In this document: positions 60,864 through 64,000 of the stretch, one piece after another
How positions within the stretch are numbered: the first letter of the stretch is position 1
Layout of the letters: each line of letters begins with the position of its first letter
From: Vibrio sp. JPW-9-11-11
GTDB taxonomy: Bacteria; Pseudomonadota; Gammaproteobacteria; Enterobacterales; Vibrionaceae
Direction: 5' to 3'
Length of the DNA stretch: 64,000 nucleotides
Assembly: GCF_013369335.1 (NCBI RefSeq)
Contig: NZ_SZQJ01000004.1
Location: 558,001-622,000 of the forward strand
Program-made: the position numbers and the translations under genes
The notes under the pieces: model-generated
What the model was told of the DNA's origin: nothing
The model's database searches: none
Seen by the model: the letters and a program-made list of their open reading frames with translations, nothing else

Positions 60864-62600
60864 ATGGCTAATTTGTCATTCAAAAACAAGATTATCGGCC
60901 TTATTGTCGCGATAATCACGCTCACCATTGCCACTTCGTATTTCAGCGTCAACCACTTTATCAGCCAATATATCCAAAATGCTGATAGTCAGAACATCAC
61001 TCATAATGTTGATTTAATTCAAAAAAAGATAGAGAACGAGTTAAATAACAAACTCGGCCTAGCTTCAAGCCTCAACTTCAGCATGATGGATATCGCTGAA
61101 GCAAAGCAAAACAGTGGTTTCGCGCAAGTGATCAAAGTGGTGAATGGCTATGCTTTTGACGATAGTGGCAATATGAGCGATGAAGACGCACAAGTGTTTA
61201 TCGATTTGGCTGAGTCGCACGGCGATGAAATGATTGTGAGCCCGGTGACACCAATGGGCGAGGGCTATGCGATGATTTTCTCGGTCAAGCGCGCCGATGA
61301 GTCGGTCGATTTCTTCACCCTTACGCTTGAACAGTTTGGCCCTATGATCGCCGAGTACTCAGCGCAAGGCAGTTTCGTTGAGCTTATCGCCGATAACATC
61401 ACCATATACAGTAACAAGCAGGGACAAAATTTAACGCCGATTGAGCGTTCTGTCGAATTTGCTAATCATTCTTGGAAACTGGTTGGGTACATCGACTTAG
61501 ATAGCATCCAGAGTAACACCAATAAACTCAATGGCCTGATCACGTTAGCCCTGCTGGTTTGTGCGGTGATAATTATCGTGGTCAGTGTGGTGTTGATCAA
61601 TTACTCGTTTAAACCATTGTTACGTTTGCAGACGGTGGTCGCGGATTTGTCACAAGGGAGTGGCGATTTAACCCAGAGATTGGTGGTTGAAAGACAAGAT
61701 GAGATCGGTGTGATATCGCAGTCGATCAATCAGTTTATTGAAAAGTTGCAACACATGTTTGTTGATGTTTCTCACTCGGCTCAAGAAATTGACAGTGCGG
61801 TTCATGATATCACGCAGCAATCTGCTTCAAATGTGTCGACGCTTGATCAACATACTCGTGAAACCGAGCAGGCGATCACCGCTATCGAGGAGATGAGCGC
61901 TACGGCAGGCTCAATCTCTGACAGCGCGGACAACGCGGCTAAGTTGACCGAACAAACCAACCAATTTGCTGAGCAGTCGAAACAAACGGTGATGACGGCG
62001 GTGGATAATGTCAATGCATTAGTCGAGCAAGTCTCTGCGATGTCGAGTGCGATTGGCACTATGAGTGCCGATACGCATCAAATTAGCAGCGTGCTTCAAG
62101 TGATCGGTGAGATTGCAGAGCAGACTAACTTGCTGGCGCTCAATGCAGCGATAGAAGCGGCTCGTGCTGGGGATCAAGGTCGAGGCTTTGCGGTGGTCGC
62201 CGACGAAGTGCGCGCATTGGCCGCTCGCACCCAAGACAGCACATCTCAAATTAACGAAATGTTGGCGAAGCTTCGTTCGACAACTGACAGTGTCGTTAAC
62301 GAGATGGAGACCACTCGCTCTAGCTGTGAGCAGACCGCATCGAGTACAATTCAAGTGATGGATTCACTGAACCACGTGACAGAGTCGGTGGTGGAGATTA
62401 ACGATCTCAACACGCTTATTGCGACTTCAGCCATGCAGCAAAGTCAAGTGACCGGAGAGGTGAGCACCAATATGTCAACGATTCAAGAAATGGTGCGTTT
62501 GCTCAATGATAATGCGAGTCACACCCATACGACCTGTGAATCGCTGCGCGAAACCTCGGTTGATTTATCGCAACTGGTAGGAAAGTTTAAAGTCGTCTAA
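60864..62600 (+). CDS. Methyl-accepting chemotaxis protein
   Basis: The 578-residue receptor has a membrane helix at 10-30, a periplasmic sensor region (about 35-225) without a motif I can name, a second helix (about 228-250), HAMP ([29 protein letters not shown]) and the conserved tip [42 protein letters not shown] precedes ATG60864. It is divergent from the sCache receptor at 58.9 kb. The two share only the cytoplasmic part closely, so the ligands probably differ. Confidence 0.92.
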   Translation: MANLSFKNKIIGLIVAIITLTIATSYFSVNHFISQYIQNADSQNITHNVDLIQKKIENELNNKLGLASSLNFSMMDIAEAKQNSGFAQVIKVVNGYAFDDSGNMSDEDAQVFIDLAESHGDEMIVSPVTPMGEGYAMIFSVKRADESVDFFTLTLEQFGPMIAEYSAQGSFVELIADNITIYSNKQGQNLTPIERSVEFANHSWKLVGYIDLDSIQSNTNKLNGLITLALLVCAVIIIVVSVVLINYSFKPLLRLQTVVADLSQGSGDLTQRLVVERQDEIGVISQSINQFIEKLQHMFVDVSHSAQEIDSAVHDITQQSASNVSTLDQHTRETEQAITAIEEMSATAGSISDSADNAAKLTEQTNQFAEQSKQTVMTAVDNVNALVEQVSAMSSAIGTMSADTHQISSVLQVIGEIAEQTNLLALNAAIEAARAGDQGRGFAVVADEVRALAARTQDSTSQINEMLAKLRSTTDSVVNEMETTRSSCEQTASSTIQVMDSLNHVTESVVEINDLNTLIATSAMQQSQVTGEVSTNMSTIQEMVRLLNDNASHTHTTCESLRETSVDLSQLVGKFKVV

Positions 62601-62612
62601 CAAACCACTGAT

Positions 62613-62643
62613 AGAGCCATCGCACGATGGCTCTTGTTTTTTG
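62613..62643 (+). terminator. Terminator of the second chemoreceptor gene
   Basis: AGAGCCATC and GATGGCTCT pair around GCAC, followed by TGTTTTTT, 12 bp past the stop and close to the end of the convergent LysR gene. Confidence 0.9.
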
Positions 62644-62656
62644 GGCCATTTGTCGG

Positions 62657-63547
62657 TTATTCGGGCGCCATGCCATTCAATAAATTATTGATGACCGACA
62701 TGTTAAAGTGCCTTTTCGTTGTGATGGCGTAAAAGCATTCGCTGACCGACTCTAAACTCAAGTAGTTTTTGAGCAAACCTGACTCTATCTCGTCTTGAAC
62801 CACGACTTCGGGCACCACCGCCAAGCCTTCTACATCTCGCGCCAGAAGACGCAACATCGCCATATCATCGACCTCGGCATACGGGGTGAGTGTGATGCCA
62901 TGCTGTTCACAAAATAGGTCGAACTGCAAACGGATATCGCTGCTTGGTCCTGGCACTAGCAGGTTGACTTGATCTAACTGTTGCGGCAAAGACAGCGCTT
63001 GCAAGGTAGGATTATTCGGCCCCACCAAACACACCTGCTGTTGGGCAATTAAGCGACATCGCCACGGTTTGGCGGAGTCACTTGCCACAGGCTGATTTGA
63101 AAGAACGAGATCCAATTTGTGCATTTGTAGCTGCTCAAGCAGATCCTCTTGGCTAGAGGAGTGCAGGATAAGACGAATGTTATCTTGACCAAGTACCGGA
63201 CGGAGGAAATTTTCTTGGAAGTTACGCGATAAGGTCGCGACCGCGCCGATACGAAGTTGCTGCACTCGTGCCATTTCACCACTCTCCAGGATCGACAGCA
63301 GTTCACCACTGAGGTTAAAGATGCTATCGGCGTACTCCAACACCAAATACCCGGTCTCAGTCAGTTGTAAACTGCGTCCCTGCCTGATAAACAAGGCATG
63401 ACCAAGTTGCTCTTCCAGTTGGCGTATCTGCGCTGACAGCGCAGATTGAGACACGTTGAGCCGCTGTGCTGAACGGGTTAAATGCCCCTCTTTGGCAACA
63501 GTCCAAAAGTAACGTAAATGGTGAAAGTTGAGTGAGCGTATTTTCAT
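62657..63547 (-). CDS. LysR-family regulator (NhaR-like), divergent from a DabB-like gene
   Basis: The 296-residue protein has an N-terminal winged helix-turn-helix (LNFHHLRYFWTVAKEGHLTRSAQRLNVSQSALSAQIRQLEEQLGHALF) and a type 2 periplasmic-binding-like effector domain. The N-terminus resembles E. coli NhaR more than other LysR proteins. There is no nhaA nearby; instead it is divergent, 110 bp away, from a NuoL/DabB-like gene, so it is more likely that gene's regulator. A perfect inverted repeat with T-N11-A spacing touches its start codon. Confidence 0.88.
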   Translation of the reverse strand: MKIRSLNFHHLRYFWTVAKEGHLTRSAQRLNVSQSALSAQIRQLEEQLGHALFIRQGRSLQLTETGYLVLEYADSIFNLSGELLSILESGEMARVQQLRIGAVATLSRNFQENFLRPVLGQDNIRLILHSSSQEDLLEQLQMHKLDLVLSNQPVASDSAKPWRCRLIAQQQVCLVGPNNPTLQALSLPQQLDQVNLLVPGPSSDIRLQFDLFCEQHGITLTPYAEVDDMAMLRLLARDVEGLAVVPEVVVQDEIESGLLKNYLSLESVSECFYAITTKRHFNMSVINNLLNGMAPE

Positions 63548-63548
63548 T

Positions 63549-63565
63549 GTTCTGTTTTATAGAAC
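63549..63565. promoter_or_regulatory. LysR-type operator candidate
   Basis: GTTCT and AGAAC flank a 7-bp spacer and contain the T-N11-A pattern of LysR regulators. It is 2 bp upstream of the LysR start in the 110-bp divergent region, fitting autoregulation and control of the DabB-like gene. Confidence 0.5.
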
Positions 63566-63657
63566 GGTTTGTGAATAATTATCTATTTTACATTATGTAT
63601 CACTCGCCAGCAAAATGCTCTTCATAATAATCACATCCTTGTGAGGAGGAAGGTAAG

Positions 63658-64000
63658 GTGTCAGACCTGTTTACTTTTGGGTTTTTACCCGCCATTTTTT
63701 CAGTGGCAGCGGCCCTTTCTTGGTTACCAAGAATCGATACATGGCGTATCGCAAAGTGGTCTACCATATTGGCATTGCTGGTTTCTAGCGTGAATATTTT
63801 GAACGAGTTGTACCGTTACTTAGTCAATGAACGCAGTGGCGATTCACTTGGTTTAATTATGGCGTTGCTGGTTTCGCTGCTTAGCTGGGTCGTTGTGCGC
63901 TTTTCTGCCAATTACCTAGAAGGGGAGCCAGGGCAACGGCGTTTTGTGAGAGCGACGTTGTTTACCCTAGCGTGTGTGGCGACGTTAGTGACCAGCCAAA
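63658..64000 (+). CDS. NuoL/DabB-like proton-conducting membrane protein (partial, runs off window)
   Basis: The 114 visible codons start at GTG63658 after a strong GAGGAGGAAGG. They encode hydrophobic helices with SDLFTFGFLPAIFSVAAAL and VVVRFSANYLEGEPGQRRF, the S-x-x-YL-x-GE/D-x-GQ-x-RF pattern of NuoL/MrpA-type subunits. It does not sit in a nuo cluster and has a divergent LysR gene. That context fits DabB of the DAB inorganic-carbon uptake system, whose partner DabA (DUF2309) would lie downstream beyond the window. The alternative is a Na+/H+ antiporter-type subunit. Confidence 0.7.
   Translation, partial: MSDLFTFGFLPAIFSVAAALSWLPRIDTWRIAKWSTILALLVSSVNILNELYRYLVNERSGDSLGLIMALLVSLLSWVVVRFSANYLEGEPGQRRFVRATLFTLACVATLVTSQ

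Noticed and set aside
62657..63547. Calling the LysR gene nhaR
   Set aside because: The N-terminus is NhaR-like, but no nhaA is linked and the divergent gene is NuoL/DabB-like, so the name would overstate the evidence.

Overview
The window is a stretch of a Vibrio main chromosome (Vibrionaceae, Gammaproteobacteria). The evidence is a cyclic-di-GMP-I riboswitch in front of a TfoX-family gene next to purR, a monomeric NADP isocitrate dehydrogenase, mukFEB, a torECA operon whose torD and torR lie elsewhere, an alpha-galactosidase gene beside torA, and ruvCAB, cydABX and tol-pal in one run. Most of the window is conserved core sequence. I found no insertion sequence, prophage, integron or CRISPR array.

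Layout. 0-4.3 kb: partial tfoY with its c-di-GMP aptamer and an upstream CRP site, then purR, torD, torR and elyC. 4.3-11.7 kb: cmoM-mukF-mukE-mukB, one tightly packed operon for tRNA wobble-base methylation and the MukBEF condensin. 11.7-15 kb: a three-gene envelope module (retropepsin-like lipoprotein, membrane-anchored inactive transglutaminase, RimK-type ATP-grasp ligase). 15.2-17.1 kb: cmoB and cmoA, separated by a 100-bp palindromic element. 17.1-22.8 kb: a decayed gene remnant, a Cys-rich lipoprotein, aspS, a diguanylate cyclase and rluE. 23-28.7 kb: icd, cspD, clpS and clpA. 28.7-34 kb: a DUF218 protein, a YeeZ-like epimerase, an orphan periplasmic binding protein, a TIGR02647 protein, focA and fetB. 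34.3-38.3 kb: torECA. 38.3-43.4 kb: a second binding protein, alpha-galactosidase and ruvC-ruvA-ruvB. 43.4-47 kb: cydABX-ybgE behind perfect CRP and FNR motifs. 47.1-52.5 kb: ybgC-tolQRAB-pal-cpoB. 52.6-58.6 kb: nadA, a potassium channel, a UPF0149 protein, a hybrid histidine kinase and alaE. 58.8-64 kb: tRNA-Ser(GGA), two chemoreceptors, a LysR regulator and the start of a DabB/NuoL-like gene.

Two themes recur. The first is low-oxygen respiration: TorR and TorD serve the torECA products, focA and cydABX carry FNR-like sites, and cytochrome bd is encoded here. The second is second-messenger and signal control: a c-di-GMP riboswitch, a GGEEF cyclase, CRP motifs, a hybrid kinase and two chemoreceptors. 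All three genes for cmo5U34/mcmo5U34 tRNA modification (cmoA, cmoB, cmoM) lie within 13 kb. The least explained parts are the retropepsin/transglutaminase/ATP-grasp trio, an inverted pair of consensus DnaA boxes between focA and fetB, long perfect hairpins inside the ruvCA and clpSA junctions, and two stretches that look like gene remnants. Assignments come from reading the translations and motifs; no database search was run.
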